A DNA stretch of 64,000 nucleotides from positions 868,001 to 932,000 of the forward strand of contig CACVBU010000237.1 in assembly GCA_902728285.1 (NCBI GenBank). The letters run 5' to 3'. Both the position numbers and the translations under genes were made by a program. The notes beneath the pieces are model-generated. The model saw only the letters and a list, made by a program, of their open reading frames with translations. It was not told where the DNA came from and made no database searches. Below, one piece after another: positions 1-11,875 of this stretch. The stretch comes from Clytia hemisphaerica (taxonomy: Eukaryota; Cnidaria; Hydrozoa; Leptothecata; Clytiidae). Within the stretch, counting starts at the first letter, position 1. Each line of letters starts with the position of its first letter.

Positions 1-88
1 GTAAAATACGAAAATATGTTCATCGGGCATGCCCGATGCATAAAAATTTTTCATCGATGAATAAAATTATGTTCATCAGGCATGCCCG
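1..88 (+). repeat. Left terminal inverted repeat of the giant element
   Basis: It contains the perfect palindrome CATCGGGCATGCCCGATG at 21-38, the 8-bp palindrome CATCGATG at 52-59, and a degenerate third block at 74-88. It pairs in inverted orientation with 25594-25683. The repeat may start before base 1. Confidence 0.85.
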
Positions 89-618
89 CCCAACGGACTT
101 TAAAGAATATCTGGTCTTTGTTTTTAATATAGGCGAGTCAGTCTTTTTTAAATAAAAATCGAATACTAGAAATCTGGTCTTGGTTCTATTACGCCATTAT
201 GCTAATTGCATTATGGGTGCAGACTAGCTTTTACGGCGGGAAAATAAACTAACATAATGGTAGCAGTTTACAGCGGTGTTCTACTTTTTACTAAAATATG
301 TATTTTTTTGGTGGAGTAGCAGGGATTCTTTCTACCCTAGTAAAATAGGGGTGTAATCTTTATTCATTTATTTGATTTCAGACACCAGTACAGATCATCA
401 GGCTATACTCCAAGATGTAAGTAGCCTTGTCAATCGAATTGTGAATTCTAAACTAAATGCAAATAGGGGAGAGATGCAGATGGGATTTATTTAGATTGAG
501 GATATTTCCAGGGGAAATGCGATGCTCAAAATTTCTTTTTTTCCTGCTGTTGTGTGGCAACACAAAAAAGTGTTTAAGGTTGGTGGGTGGGATTGAACAT
601 GTTGCATTGCACCAATGT

Positions 619-1011
619 GACGACCCTGGACACCGCCGTACATTGTACGGTGTTGTACGGTGGGGCTTGATTTAAATGTCCGGTGGGAATTAAAGGTTAG
701 CTTTGAAAACACCGTACATTTTCCCACCGTACATTAAATTTCCCACCGTACAATAGTACGGTGGGAGTGCGATCGCGAAAGACAAGTTCCGTGGTCAAAC
801 TTAATGTACCAAAGAAAGTTTTTCAGTAAGTCCGACCACGGTTGAATATCTAAAAATTTGCATGCTTTCTGAAACTGAAATCAAGTTAAAATGTTGTACG
901 GTGGGACTTGGTACGGTGGTGGAATAAGGTTAACTCGAAATCCACCGTACGTACACCCCACCGTACCCACCGTACAACACCTTACAATGTACGGCGGTGT
1001 CCAGGGTCGTC
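619..1011. mobile_element. Foldback MITE with GTACGGTGG repeats
   Basis: Bases 619 onward (GACGACCCTGGACACCGCCG) are repeated inverted at the right end up to 1011. The arms and centre are filled with GTACGGTGG/CCACCGTAC motifs. CAATGT flanks both sides (613-618 and 1012-1017), which looks like a 6-bp target duplication. No coding capacity was seen. Confidence 0.75.
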
Positions 1012-1478
1012 CAATGTGCAGGAAGGCTCACTTTTTCCAGAGTAGCTGATAAGTGTATTTTTGATGCATTAGAAACGAAATCAAATCAAACTTTTTGATT
1101 ATCGAATTTAATCAAAGTTAATTGAACGATTGAAATGTGATTATCGAATGTATTGAATTGAATATATTTTCACTTCCTTGACAGCAGGAGCGAGAGCCCC
1201 TAATTCTAATTAATTATTAGATTTCTCTTGTAATACATGGGTTGTAATACATGGGTATGAAACAACAACCACTAGATACAATCTATCATGATGATTGTGG
1301 CACATTCCGGATGGAAAATTAGTTGCTTCACTTTTCCTTGCCTGGGAAAGGTTAAAGACTCTGCTCTAGGCCTTCAGGCTTTATAATCTCAATGTGACAG
1401 ACAAATTTTTGAAGCCTTCATTTGCGCTACAGCACTTTTCTTAGGAGTTTCCATCTAGGAAAAATAACGTAATCATGA

Positions 1479-2342
1479 CTACCGTCAACTGCTCCAACTT
1501 GGGACTATCTTGCGCAACATGGGACGACCATTCCACCACCATTTCACCGAACCTCCAAAGTCAGTTGATTTGAGTTAAATGAACTGCGTATTAAAAAATA
1601 CACGATTTCTCTTTCGCACTGGGTAGGCTTTTAAATCGAAATATGAAAAAAATCTTTAGTGGAAAACACATGCAAATGTGAGCGTTTGACGTCACTCGCG
1701 CAGCAAGTTACAAACTCACTATTTGTTAATCTCATCGGGCGGTCAGTCAGATCATCTTCTATAAAATAGAGCTCCTCACTCCATGAAGGCAAAAGCTCAA
1801 CTGAATACCTAGCAATCTAAGGCTCTATTTATACTAAAATGATTAAAAATTAATTATCTCATTAACTACCTGGTTGGGGAATTTTATTTTTCATGAAATA
1901 ATTTATATACACAAAAGACATTTAACAATGTAAAAATTGTTTTCCCCAACAAGGTAGTTAATGACATGATTGATTTTTACTCATTTTAGTATAAATAGAG
2001 CCTTAGATTACTAGATATTCAGTTGGGCTTTTGCCTTCATGGAGTGAGGAGCTATTTTATAGAAGATAATCTGACTGGCGGTAGGCAGTTAGGCCGCAGG
2101 CGTTTTCTAATACTCCATTCGGCGTCCGGTCATTTTAAATGAAAACAAAAGTTAAAAAGTGCGCGCTATCAGTGAAAGTTATTGTGACATGTTATGACAG
2201 AAAGTATGATTGATAAACTTGGTGGAGTTGTCATAACAAATTTGTTGTCAAAGAGATTTAGCAGTAAATGAAAATACAGGCCAGATATCAACAAGTCCCA
2301 TGTTGCGTACACTCGTCCCATGTTGGAGCAGTTGACGGTGGT
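1479..2342. mobile_element. Nested foldback element
   Basis: The outer arms (ACCGTCAACTGCTCCAAC near 1481, and its inverse near 2340) share the GCAACATGGGAC motif. A second, longer hairpin lies inside at 1744-2077, with arms of about 95 bp starting CAGTCAGAT and ending ATCTGACTG. Nothing coding is present. The nesting suggests either one element with degenerate middle arms or a younger MITE in the loop of an older one. Confidence 0.7.
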
Positions 2343-2434
2343 ACAATCCTGGCATTTAATTGTTGGCTAAAGCAATGTTGAATTTAAATGAAACTCATGT
2401 CCCCCTGACCCCTTGTTCAATGTTGAGCTCTAGG

Positions 2435-3105
2435 AGGACCCTGGGTAACGCCCGGATGTCGCCCGGATTTTTCCGGGTAAAAAGTCAGAAAGTAAAAGTA
2501 AAAAGTCATCTAAAAAAACTTAAATCATATTATACAGTTTTACCAAGGTGGCGACCATCAATAATATGTTCTGTTCGCGTTGCCCCCGGCCGACTCAAAA
2601 CATAAATCCCAAGTCGGACGAGTCGGAAAAATGTCAGAATAATTTTTTGATAGCCAAGCACTTCTTTGAATCATCATTTGCTATAAGTTTTTGTTTAGTG
2701 AACCCACATTGAGTCCCGTTTGAGATTTTTTTATGTACCCTTATTGAAATTTTCAAGTCGAAATTCAGCGACCGACCGACTGGATTTGAAGATGTTTTAT
2801 GATCGCCCAAAGAAATTTACTTACTGGAGAAATGATTGTTAAGTCAAGTGAATTCTCTAGCTGCATAACTTTTCTATATGTTTTTCGAAAAGGTCTTTAA
2901 TTTTATTCAATGTTGAGCACGCCCGGTTTCCACCAAGGAGCAGTGTGGGCGTTGGGTGTGTAGGCAGAAAAAGGGCGTTTTCAACCTTTAAATTTTTGCG
3001 GATGCGTCCGGGCGGAATCCGGGTGGTATCCGGGCGTTTTTGACAATCTATTTATTTTTTCCGCCCGGATGCACCCGGAAAAATCCGGGCGTCACCGGGG
3101 GTCCT
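2435..3105. mobile_element. hAT-like MITE, 8-bp target duplication
   Basis: The 671-bp element begins AGGACCCTGGGTAACGCCCGG and ends with the inverse. It is flanked by GCTCTAGG at 2427-2434 and 3106-3113, an exact 8-bp duplication. GCCCGGAT motifs recur in both arms. An 8-bp duplication and a non-coding interior are typical of non-autonomous hAT elements. Confidence 0.75.
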
Positions 3106-3507
3106 GCTCTAGGACAGAATACTGTCACCTGGATTCATCCAAGTAAAGACTCCTTAAACAAAGGGGTCTGGGAAAGGAAAATCTGATTTTTTGATTTTTG
3201 GCCAACATTAAATGCCGGGATTGTAAATACTTACGCATATCAAGAATCTAGGGTTGAAGGTAATCAAATACTATATAATCAAAAGTGATCGAATACAGTA
3301 GTAATTTAAGATAGTCGAATAGTAATAGAAGGTGATCGAATAGTAATCGAAATTAATCAAATTTTTACATTTCTTTATGACTGACATAAGTCCGGTGTTG
3401 GGGTTGTCCGGTGGTACAAAGAAACACCCCCCTTAGTATGTTTGTTTTTAGTCTTAGATTTCTGACCCCCCCCCCTCTTCAATTTTGAAAGTTTCAATTT
3501 TACACTT

Positions 3508-3790
3508 AGGCGAAACAAAAAAAAATTCTTGTTTCCGGAAACCGGCCAGGTGAAAAAAATTTTTTTTCTGACCTGGCCGCAAACTTTTTTTCAGTTAGTA
3601 GTCCGTACTTGTTGTAACTTAGGGCATAATTTATGCTGTGTTTATACATAAAAGTTATTCTTAAACTCTATTTCAATGAGCCATAAATTATCAAAAATAG
3701 CAAAAAAAAATTATTTTCCGGCCGGCCGCATGATAACTTTTTTCCTTCACCCGCATTCCGGAAACAAAACATTTTTTATCGTTCGCCTTA
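3508..3790. repeat. Foldback repeat with GTTTCCGGAA arms
   Basis: The left arm (TAGGCGAAAC...TTGTTTCCGGAA) is inverted at 3760-3790. GGCCGG/CCGGCC blocks sit inside. It lies about 240 bp upstream of the integrase start and has no coding capacity. Confidence 0.6.
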
Positions 3791-4024
3791 TGATAATGAT
3801 TTTGAGTTTATAAAATTGTCTTGGAGATAATTGTTGGAAAATTAAGCAAAAGGTGACGCTAGCTTTTTGTTACACTTCACCATGTTTTGAAAATTTTTGA
3901 ATCGGGTTAATAACATGAGTAGTTAAATAATATGTTATAATATATATATTTTCCTTATAGTCAATTTTTTACGTTTTTTACACACTTAAAATGAACGAAT
4001 TTTTAACTCTGAGTTTCATTCTAG

Positions 4025-5554
4025 ATGGATTTTGCTGAGATAATGGAGGGTATCGAAAGCATTTTGGAACGAATTGAAAATAATTTTGATAGAAGAGATG
4101 AATCTTTAGTTGGAGACATTTCTCGTGAAATTTTGATTTTGCAGCATGCCCTTCCGACTACACCAGTTCAAACACCAAACAATCTATTTGAATTAATCAT
4201 TCAGAATTTGTGTACCATGAGGGATATGATTACCAGAGATCATAGTCACATGTTGCCATCAGGGACAATGTTTTTGTGGGAGCAGCCAACGTTGGAGGCA
4301 GAGCATCCTGTTCATGGTGATTTATCAAACCCCCAAAGAGACAGGGGTAGACCTAGAATTAATATAGATAGAAATACTCTCATTGCACTACGAGAGTTTG
4401 GAAATTCTTGGTCTGAGATTGCTAGAACATTACTAGTTTCACGTTGGACAATTTATAGACGCAAAATTGAGTTAAATTTGCAAGACATTGGCAGTTATTC
4501 CACAATTTCAGATCTTGAACTGTGTGAATTATTGGTATCTTATATGGAGCAACAAAGTAAATTTGTTGGATTTTCAATGGCATGCGGATATCTAAGATCT
4601 ATTGGTTTAAAGGTGCAGCAGAAGCGTGTAAAGTCATGTTTGCGGTTGATTGACCCCCTGTTTAATCAATTGAGATGGGCAACCCTAGTTCATAGGCGAA
4701 GTTACAATGTCCGTTCACCCAACAGCTTGTGGCATTTGGACGGCCACCATAGTCTTGTAAAATATGGCTTTGTAATACATGGTTGCATTGACGGGTTTTC
4801 AAGACTAATTACATTTTTAAAGTGCTCCACAAACAACAGGTCTACAACTGTTGTTGAACTGTTTAATACTGCAGTAAATAATTATGGTTTACCGTCGAGA
4901 GTGAGGACAGATCATGGAGGGGAAAACGTATTGGTTTGGCAGACCATGGAAGACCAGCGTGGCCCTGGACGTGGAAGTGCCATCAGGGGTACTTCCACTC
5001 AAAATCAAAGAATTGAACGTCTCTGGAGAGACGTCTTCAGGTGTGTATGCTCAACTTATTACTATACCTTTCAAGCAATGGTTGATAGTGGTGATTTGAA
5101 CATTGAAAATCAATTACACAAGTTTGTGTTACACTATGTTTTTTTGCCAAGAATTAATCAATCTATCAGCCTTTTTTCAAATTCGTGGAACTGTCATCCC
5201 ATGAGAACTGAAAGAAACAGAAGCCCAATACAAATGTGGCAGAATGGTATGCTAGATATCAGAAATAGAAACTTGGCTACAACTCATTCCCTTAGTGATA
5301 CCGATGACCTTGGTGTTGATGATTTAGAATGGTTTGGCTATGACCCCAATGCTCAAAATAACAACTTCCCTGGTGCTACAGAAAACGAATTAGCCCAGGT
5401 GAATGTAGAAAATGTATTGAACCACCATGCTGACCTTTTGGGATACCTTGGCATGCAACACTTTAATTTAGTCAGAGAATCTGAATCTTTTGGTGTGGAC
5501 ATTTACTTAGAAGTGTTACAAGTATGTCAAAATTTGTTAAATCAAAATTTATAA
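4025..5554 (+). CDS. rve-type DDE integrase/transposase (IS3EU-like?)
   Basis: A 509-residue uninterrupted protein. An N-terminal helical region is followed by a GRPR segment and a helix-turn-helix-like stretch (about 108-150, containing [19 protein letters not shown]). The catalytic core carries D239 (WHLDGHH), D296 (RTDHGGEN) and E331 (QRIERLW), a DD34E spacing typical of the retroviral integrase/IS3 fold. The core is expected to cut and join element ends in the nucleus. The ATG follows directly on a splice-acceptor-like TTTCATTCTAG, so a 5' UTR intron is likely. No frameshift or stop is seen, unlike most transposases in this window, so it may be functional. I infer that it mobilises the element ending at 1 and 25683. 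A relative of the same superfamily lies at 53397-54537, but the two are clearly different families. Confidence 0.85.
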   Translation: MDFAEIMEGIESILERIENNFDRRDESLVGDISREILILQHALPTTPVQTPNNLFELIIQNLCTMRDMITRDHSHMLPSGTMFLWEQPTLEAEHPVHGDLSNPQRDRGRPRINIDRNTLIALREFGNSWSEIARTLLVSRWTIYRRKIELNLQDIGSYSTISDLELCELLVSYMEQQSKFVGFSMACGYLRSIGLKVQQKRVKSCLRLIDPLFNQLRWATLVHRRSYNVRSPNSLWHLDGHHSLVKYGFVIHGCIDGFSRLITFLKCSTNNRSTTVVELFNTAVNNYGLPSRVRTDHGGENVLVWQTMEDQRGPGRGSAIRGTSTQNQRIERLWRDVFRCVCSTYYYTFQAMVDSGDLNIENQLHKFVLHYVFLPRINQSISLFSNSWNCHPMRTERNRSPIQMWQNGMLDIRNRNLATTHSLSDTDDLGVDDLEWFGYDPNAQNNNFPGATENELAQVNVENVLNHHADLLGYLGMQHFNLVRESESFGVDIYLEVLQVCQNLLNQNL

Positions 5555-7454
5555 GTAACAACATACTTTTTATATACTTATGCTTCTTTTACTTGAGTTA
5601 TTCCTTTGTACAATTTATTTTAAGTTTATCTTTTGATCAAATCAATACTTTTGAAATACTTTTTGACAGTGAAAATGAGCTATGATAAACGAAACTATGA
5701 TAAACTACGAAAATGATAAAATTAATGACATTAGTTGTTGTGATGTCAATGTCTGACCCGAGACCTTTGAAAAAATTTTTTACTGTCTTCATTATGTAAC
5801 CAAATCTCATATTTATTGCATTACCCAGCTCCGGTATTTTCATAGAAAAAAAGATAAAAGTGAAGAAAATTACATGTTAACAATTTTGCACACTTGATCC
5901 TCGAATGAATATCTGGGGGTTTCATTTTTTTTATTTTTCAAAAGAGAAATGGTGATTTGTCTTACCGTCCAATATTTTATGTTTGCAGTTTAGATGATTC
6001 TTAGGTTCTAATGATTGTTTGTTTTGTTTTAGATTTTTTACCAACACATTTTGTAATTCAAGAGTGATAAATTCTTAAGATTATAAAAATTTTCTTACTA
6101 TTTTAAAGACTTTAGCTTGCTTACCATAGAACAAGTAAGATCCCAGAAAAGTTTTCTAAAAATGTTAAAATTTTAATTTGTTGTATACAGCTGTGGTGTC
6201 GTGTGTATTAGCAGAGGCAAGTAGTCGAGTTTTCAATTAAGGTGGCAAGAAGGCAATGATTTTGAACTTTTTTCATGAAAAATTTTTGAAGAAAATTTTG
6301 AATGTCAGTTTGGCACTGCATGCAAAAGTTTTTATTCTGTTACAGCCAAAATAACTAAAAATGACTTTGAAAAGGCCTATCCATATCCTAATCTCTTGAG
6401 AAAAAAAAAACCTACCTCCTCTCGGTTAATACGTCGAGGGTTAGTAGACTTGTAAGTGTCACCTAAAATTTTTGAAGGAAAAATATATTTCCAGGAGAAT
6501 CTGGGAGAATTAAAATACCTTATTACTTCAAATAAACGTCTCCCCTCTAAGGCCTTAACCCTTTAGATCCTTAATGACTTCTGGAAACCCCTAAAAGGTC
6601 TAATTCTGATCAAGTAATAAATAGTGATAGAGAAAGTTTTAAATGAGTGATGATGTGTTGGTTTAAGTCAAACTATACCTTTGTTTGATATTCATAGTAA
6701 TTTCAGTTTGTATTGTTACTCTCGTTATAGTCACTAATAAATTAATGAATAAAGAAAAAAGTATGTGTTGGAATCGCTGTCGTTGATGTGTTAATTGTCA
6801 AGGTGAGTGCCTGTTTGCATGCTGTGAAAGACTGTTCAGGGACCCCCCTCCAGGTTTTTCCCCGCTGAATTTTAACCGCTTGACCAGTCCTTTTCAAATT
6901 TGTTGACTTTTCTACAAATTTATTCTTTCAAAAGATTTTCAAAAAAAAATTTCCAAAGTTTGAAAATAACAGCATGAGCGGCTGCGGATTCAGCGGTAAC
7001 TGCTCAAAACGCCAATTTTTTTAAATTTAAAATTGCGATAAAATCTGAACCACTTGACCAAATCACTTGAAGTTTTGGTTAATGGTTCAGTTTCAGATGT
7101 AGAACAAGACTGCATAAAATTTTTCCCCATAAACTTTTTCATTCTTGACCTCAATTTCCCAGGGGATTTCGTGTTTTTTATCATTTTGGCTCAAATTTTA
7201 CCAAAATTACACAAGAAATGACAGTTTCAAATGACAGTTTCATTCACTGAATCTTGTTTAATGTCACATTTTTCAACTCTGCACCAAGGGTTAAACAGTT
7301 AAATTCCTTTTGATATAGTCGAATAATGAAGCCAAAACTTTGACAGTTTTCAGGTATCAATAAGAGTTTTCAAAAAAATCCAATAAAGTTGCTAAAATCA
7401 ATGATTTCAGCATAAATGACGTAAATTTTTCAGATTTTTACTATAGTAAAAGCA
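5555..7454. other. Spacer without recognised gene
   Basis: AT-rich sequence with only short open frames in all six frames. I see no domain, RNA gene or clear inverted repeat. It includes the probable 3' UTR of the integrase gene. Confidence 0.5.
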
Positions 7455-7817
7455 AGGCTACACCAGCAATCTTTTCTGCAATTTTTGCATGCAATTATTG
7501 CATTGCAAGCGCCTTAACTTTTTATCGTGTAGCCACTAAAAAAGTTGCTCAATACTTTCAGAAAAAAATACAGGAAAAAAAATTTTAGTGCCTCAAGAAG
7601 CAATAAAAAATTACTCTTATTTATAGAAAACTATTACATGATGAGATCAGATATACTTTGTTACAACATTCTTGCAATCTTTTCTGCAAAAAAAATAATT
7701 GCATTGCATTGCAAGGAAATTTACTTTTTTGCACCAGGAAAAATCAAGTGGCTGCACAAACAATTTCTCATTGTGTGTGCAATGCAAAAATTGTAGAGAA
7801 TATTGCTCGTGTAGCCT
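7455..7817. mobile_element. Foldback MITE with AGGCTACAC ends
   Basis: AGGCTACACCAGCAAT at the left is matched by ATTGCTCGTGTAGCCT at the right. TTGCAATC/GCATTGCA motifs repeat between them. No coding potential. Confidence 0.6.
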
Positions 7818-8298
7818 AAACTTAAGGACCAATTTTAAACATCTGACTAAAATCTGCAATATGTTAAATAAAAGTCCTTCCTATGCGATTTCAGAAAATC
7901 AAAACAGAATTCAAAAATCTTTATTTGGTCTCCAGAAGGCCGGAAAACTTTATGATTACGTCATCATAGGTGCGATGACGTCATCAACCTAAAATTTTTA
8001 ATTTTTACCATGAGTTTATATCATTGATGGGAACGTTCTTGCTAAACTTTTCGTTCATAGCACCTCTTAGATCAAAGGTTATTCAAACCTGGTGGAACCC
8101 CCCCCCCCTCCTTGATAATACTAAATTCGAAAAAGCCTGATAATAATTTTGGCTCTAATTAAAAAGCCAAAAAATGCAGTCTATATTTCCTCACTACTAT
8201 CACCTTTTTTAATCATATTCTGTTACTAATATATATATATTTTTTTTACTTCCAGGAAAATTATCAAGCAAAAGAGCAGAGAAAGATTTTAACAAGCC

Positions 8299-8898
8299 AT
8301 GCATTGTTATGTTTGTGACGCGTATTTCCCAAAGGAAGAATCTAAGAACCATGTTCGGTTTCATATGAATCATCATGATGGGAAAATAAAATGTAAAATA
8401 TGCGATCATCGTAGTAGAAATTCTTATGAATATAAGCAGCACATGAACTTGAAACATGACAATAAATTCTTGAAATGTAATGTACAATCTTGTAAGAAAG
8501 AATTCAAAAGCAAAAATGGGTTGAAATACCATCTAGCTAAAATTCATTCACACGGTGTAACTTTAAAATGCTCAAAATGTGATGAGGAATTCGTAACCAC
8601 ACAAAAAAAAGACATTCATTTACGTAAAGTTCATGACGTTGGAAAGTTCGATTGTGTTTACTGCACCAAAAGTTTCTCCTATAAGTGGACATTTGATGCT
8701 CACAAATGTAAAGCTAAGCCAGGACGTGGCTTCATACATAAATGCATAAAATGTAAATCGTTTTTTAAAAAGAAAGAATATCTGAATGAGCATAGAAAAC
8801 ATTGTTTAAACACACGCTCTTATGAATGTAGCTTATGTAAAAAAAAGTTTAATCATCGATCCGGACTCGCCTATCATATTAAAAAGCATTGCCAATGA
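8299..8898 (+). CDS. Seven-finger C2H2 zinc-finger protein
   Basis: A 199-residue protein made almost entirely of C2H2 or C2HC fingers: C3/C6/H18/H22, C32/C35/H48/H53, C60/C65/H78/H83, C91/C94/H107/H112, C119/C122/H135/C137, C149/C152/H165/C169 and C177/C180/H193/H197. The spacing is loose and the linkers are not the canonical TGEKP, so these are not KRAB-type tandem fingers. The ATG is preceded in frame by TAA (8290-8292) and by a splice acceptor (TTTTACTTCCAG, ending 8255), pointing to a 5' UTR intron. The frame is intact, which suggests selection. It sits between the integrase and HECT genes of the giant element and could be a DNA-binding accessory protein for it, but that role is inference; an unrelated captured host gene is possible. 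Confidence 0.8.
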   Translation: MHCYVCDAYFPKEESKNHVRFHMNHHDGKIKCKICDHRSRNSYEYKQHMNLKHDNKFLKCNVQSCKKEFKSKNGLKYHLAKIHSHGVTLKCSKCDEEFVTTQKKDIHLRKVHDVGKFDCVYCTKSFSYKWTFDAHKCKAKPGRGFIHKCIKCKSFFKKKEYLNEHRKHCLNTRSYECSLCKKKFNHRSGLAYHIKKHCQ

Positions 8899-8981
8899 CT
8901 TGAAATGCAATATGTACACGTAAATACCAATTTGTTGGATCCATAACAAATGTTTCTAGTTTTTCTAATGATGTAATGATG

Positions 8982-9335
8982 TACACGTTTTGTTTTTATT
9001 AGAACCTAGTTTATAAGTACATTTAGGCTGAAATTCGTTGAAAAACTAAGAACATTTAAGAACATGCCCAGCCTCAGATTTGAAAAAAATGACAAGAAAC
9101 TATACAATCTTTTTCCCCCTTTTCAAGCAGTTTTGAATGACAGTAGGGATAGATTTTCTAAAATCGAATGTCAAATGTTGTCCAAATTTTACCAATTTTT
9201 AGTACTATTTAGTTTGCATGATATTTTCAATTTGTAGTCTGAAAAATTAAGAACGCATTTAAGAACATTTTAGGCTGAACAAATAAGCACATCAAGGCTA
9301 AGCCATATTTTAGTGTTCTAATAAAAGAACGTGTA
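8982..9335. mobile_element. MITE with TACACGTT ends
   Basis: The inverted ends (TACACGTTTTGTTTTTATTAGAAC and its inverse, each shown here in part) enclose AAGAACATTTAAG repeats. A second member of the same family lies at 47937-48177 inside the Harbinger element. Confidence 0.6.
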
Positions 9336-9567
9336 GGAGATGAGCGTATTGATTTAGATTTTGAAATTTCGTTTATAAATACTTTCAAGTGTTTTTACAA
9401 GGAATATAATTATGAAAAAACTTAGTTTGAAATCATACATTTGTACAGTAAAGTACACTTTTTTTTATAATCAACCGAGTTGCTAAGGCTCCGGCCTTGA
9501 AAATGGCCAAAAACTCAAGCAACTTGGCTTGAGCTTAACCTAGCCCCGAAACTAATTATCAACTCAA

Positions 9568-9760
9568 GGGGACTAATTTTCGCGAGAACTAATTTTCGCA
9601 TTTTTGGTGTCAAGCGCGAAAATTAGTTCTGAGTAAATTTTTCCCAAAATTTCTAAAATTCTTTGGAAAGATGGGTGTCGAGCGCTAAAATCAATTCCTC
9701 AAAATATAAATATTTCAGACCCTCATAGCGCGAAAATAAGTTTCGCGAAAATTAGTTCCC
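9568..9760. repeat. Foldback repeat rich in ACTAATTTTCGCG
   Basis: GGGACTAATTTTCGCGAGA is inverted at the right end (CGAAAATTAGTTCCC). Similar TTTTCGCG-type motifs recur at 54730 and 60890, so this is a dispersed family. Confidence 0.55.
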
Positions 9761-11060
9761 TAAAGATAAGAAAGCAGCCAAAAATACATGAAAAAAGCAT
9801 TTTCGTCATTATTTGGCATCAACATGTGCTTAGGTGCGGCTTAAAAAAGGGCAGCGCTTATTTTGAAATTGAGATTTTATATTTCTGGAGGGTCTTTTAT
9901 GCATTTTTACACTTACTGTCATTTAAATAATGCCAAACTTGACATAGTACTTTCATATTTTTAAGATTTGTCTCTAATAAGAAGTAGGCGCTTGCCCTTA
10001 TTGGCGTTATTTTTTCGTCTCTGGCATAATAAGAGCCGGCGTTAGGGGTCTGAATTAAATTACGACCGGGCTAAAAATGGAAAACGTTAAGATTAGGCGT
10101 AAAAGGGGCCAGCGTTGAATTAGGGCCGGCGTAAAATAGGGCCGATAAGGTAAGTAATTTAGGCATAAAATAAAGAAAAAAGTCAAAATTTTCAAGGATG
10201 CCAAGTGTTTTTGGTTCAAAATCGACAAGCAACTTTTGGCCTTGAAATCCTTAGCAACTCTAGCTCTGAGCGAAAATTAGGGTTGGTTATAAAAAAAGGT
10301 GTACAACATTTTTGTGCAACTCGGATTTTACGAATGCACAAAATAAACACAATTCGCGCACATATGCTCTGTGTGCAACACTATTTGTATCTTTATTATG
10401 TCACAATTATGTTTCTTCTTGTGTTCTATATTATATTCTCATACCTAAATAATAAAAACTTTTTAAATGCAACGGACACTTCTATTTACAAATCCCTTTA
10501 CATCTTTCGCACCTCATTCAAAGACTATTTCGTTAGATTTTTATTCTCCAGCACATTTTCCATAGCCAAGAATGACAAATTTCGTTATAAGCACATCCGA
10601 ATTAGAGTTCAACTTCTGGACGAAAAATAGCTAGAGTTTTCTGGAGAAAGTATCAAGCTGCAGGGTTGACCTCGGAGCACACATTAGTCCAGTAATTTTT
10701 CAACTTAATGAAATTTCTTTATCTACAGTACAAGTCTTCTTTGGGGCAAAAAAGTGCTTCTAGTATACTTTATTTAAAAACAATGAACTTTCTGACATCC
10801 AATTTCTGACATTTAAATAAGCTAATCAGGCAGCAACTATCATCAAAAGAGTCAATTAAAATTGTACAATATGCACGATACATGATGTTGACAGACAGCA
10901 TTCAAACCTCATAACTAGTTTTAAACCACCCCTAAAAGCCTCGTACCAATAGGGTTAAGTCACACCCTCCTCTGTATCAATAAAGCAAAGGCAACCTCGA
11001 GGATCATTTTTGATGGATCTGAGGAAATTTTCTTTTGAACCACCCAGTATATACTACTAA
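9761..11060. other. Repeat-rich spacer
   Basis: No gene recognised. GGGCCGGCGTTA-like motifs occur around 10020-10150. The segment of about 10560-10910 resembles 38990-39315 (shared GGAGAAAGTATCAAGC-type sequence and an ATGCACGATA motif), so both derive from one interspersed repeat. The stretch 10918-10962 resembles one end of the foldback element at 37350. Confidence 0.45.
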
Positions 11061-11280
11061 AAATATTCTACGCACGGAAACAATATTTTACGCACAGAAA
11101 CAATATTTTACGCGCGGAAACAATATTTTACGTACAGAAACAATATTTTACGCACGGAAACAATATTTTACGTACAGAAACAATATTTTACGCACGGAAA
11201 CAATATTTTACACACAGAAACAATATTTTACGTACAGAAACAATTTTTTACGCACGGAAACAATATTTTACACACAAAAT
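11061..11280 (+). repeat. 20-bp tandem repeat, about 10.5 copies
   Basis: The unit is CGCACGGAAACAATATTTTA with an exact 20-bp period and substitutions at two or three positions per copy. One copy has a TTTTTT variant. The repeat explains the long open frame across 11035-11541, which is not a gene. Confidence 0.9.
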
Positions 11281-11875
11281 CTCTTACATACAAACAATGG
11301 ATATATTTGCCAGGCTAGGGGCGGGGGGGGGGGCTTTTTGTACTCAGGTCTATTTTTTGATCTAGTTGTCTTTTTTAAATCAAATTTGGCACATTTGATC
11401 GTTGTAATTAGCCAAGCATTTCCAAGCATTCGTGTTTTCTTTACTTTAACCATTTCTCTCATTTTTTCAATTTTCAGATTTTTATTGCAATGCACTCCTT
11501 TGCGAATTGAAAGAAAAGAAAAACAAAGGCAATCACAATAAAATATATTGTTTGTATTCCCCCATATGTCAAAATCCGCCAAATTTTCGTCCCGCAAAAA
11601 TTTCTTCCAGTAAAGTATCAAGCCACTATTTTTAGAGCTCAGTGTTTGTGTTCGCGATCTCTGACTTTCCGATAAGGTGTATTTTATTTTAGATAATTAA
11701 TAGCAGGTTAAGTATTTTGGTTTATTTTAGCACGACGGGCGAAAAATGATCGAGCTATAGCATATACCATATCTGTCGTTCATCGCGCGCGGTGTTTATC
11801 TCCCAATACTTACCCTCGGTAATGACTTTAAGTACTTTTATGGGATTAATCTTCGCAGGGATTATCAGTCTTAAT

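Noticed and set aside
10205-10630. 141-codon plus-strand frame
   Set aside because: Low complexity, part of an interspersed repeat also seen at 38990-39315, with no family resemblance.
11035-11541. 168-codon open frame with repeated ILRTETIFY
   Set aside because: It is the translation of a 20-bp tandem repeat followed by low-complexity sequence; no domain or splice context.
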